Shown piece by piece: positions 48,596 to 48,861 of a stretch of DNA of 48,861 nucleotides. Below the pieces are notes generated by a model, which had not been told where the DNA came from, did no database searches, and worked only from the letters and a program-made list of their open reading frames with translations. Origin of the DNA: Lachnospiraceae bacterium (GTDB lineage: Bacteria; Bacillota; Clostridia; Lachnospirales; Lachnospiraceae); NCBI GenBank assembly GCA_910575255.1, contig CAJTEM010000035.1, positions 1 to 48,861 on the forward strand, read 5' to 3'. Made by a program: the position numbers and the translations under genes. Positions within the stretch are counted from its first letter, which is position 1. Each line of letters opens with the position of its first letter.

Positions 48596-48861
48596 AATAT
48601 ATTTTCCTCTCTTTCTGAAATTCCGTTACAAAAACCGTAAAATTGCTTACATTCATTTTGCACACTTCAATTTACTAAAGTGCTTGAAACCATTGATTTT
48701 ACTGGATTTGTGCATTCTGTGTATTTCATATGTAAGGCTCTCAAACTTCGCACATAGATTTTAGCTATGCACCTTGAAAATTCAATATCTGGCAATGATT
48801 CAATTATCAAAGAACAGTCTTTTATACCGCTATGCCGCAACTAATTGCGATTGTAGAAGAG
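48596..48861. other. Non-coding right end of the window
   Basis: AT-rich with no ORF that has a ribosome binding site. GCACATAG and CTATGC (about 48747-48767) can form a small stem, and CACCTTGAAAATTCAA follows at about 48770-48785; a similar CCTTGAAAAT string occurs near 40430 and 40713. It probably holds the promoter of the minus-strand cluster, but no clear -35/-10 pair was found. Confidence 0.4.

Overview
The window looks like the chromosome of a spore-forming, gut-type Firmicute, most likely a Lachnospiraceae (Clostridia). The reasons are a T-box in front of ileS, a cotJABC spore-coat operon, a spoIID-spoIIQ pair, Firmicute-style Shine-Dalgarno sites, YtrA-type and FCD-type GntR regulators, and close matches to sigma-A promoters. 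Genus and species cannot be fixed from the sequence alone.

Layout. 1-1540: an IS91-like HUH transposase with a small companion ORF. 1571-6613: a minus-strand MacAB-like efflux operon (adaptor, ATPase, two near-identical tandem permeases); one candidate promoter has a G10 tract inside its spacer. 6626-10342: a YtrA-type GntR regulator, an ABC ATPase and a large permease, with a palindromic operator over the promoter. 10364-12611: a two-component system whose leader carries a duplicated sequence. 12653-13075: a 40-bp inverted repeat that belongs to a small dispersed repeat family. 13089-16717: a heterodimeric ABC exporter. 16796-22098: YihY-like membrane protein, a double NUDIX protein, a PIN-like protein, an Lsa-type ABC-F protein behind a leader with a tiny uORF, and an MBL-fold hydrolase. 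22151-22544: tRNA-Ala(CGC) and tRNA-Val(CAC). 22790-24403: sugar-acid type SDR plus FCD GntR regulator. 24551-29396: sporulation block (Cys/Asn-rich coat-like protein, cotJA-cotJB-cotJC, a CBS protein, spoIIQ, spoIID). 29429-37390: glycogen phosphorylase, T-box-controlled ileS, and divergent pncB.

From about 37.4 kb rightward the sequence becomes decayed and visibly more AT-rich: remnants of a PTS permease and a HAD hydrolase, a zinc-ribbon/YARHG membrane protein, a possible structured RNA, a transposase remnant, and then a mobile or phage-like block. That block carries two serine recombinases (one broken), a small holin-like toxin, HicAB, a sigma-70-like factor split by a frameshift, a P22 gp3-like small terminase, an HNH protein and several small unknown proteins. 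No large terminase, portal or capsid gene is visible.

The most notable observations are: (i) a G-tract in a promoter spacer that could make the efflux operon phase-variable; (ii) two parallel modules (repeat - serine recombinase - toxin/antitoxin cargo - 3' end of the same 116-codon gene) with different toxin cargo; (iii) a terminator whose 3' arm contains the spoIID ribosome binding site and which overlaps a candidate sigma-E promoter; (iv) a four-residue-period Cys/Asn-rich protein divergent from cotJ, where CotJA itself has a long Cys/Pro-rich extension; (v) a terminase-small-subunit/HNH block without visible structural genes. All functional statements are by-eye family recognition; no database search was run.
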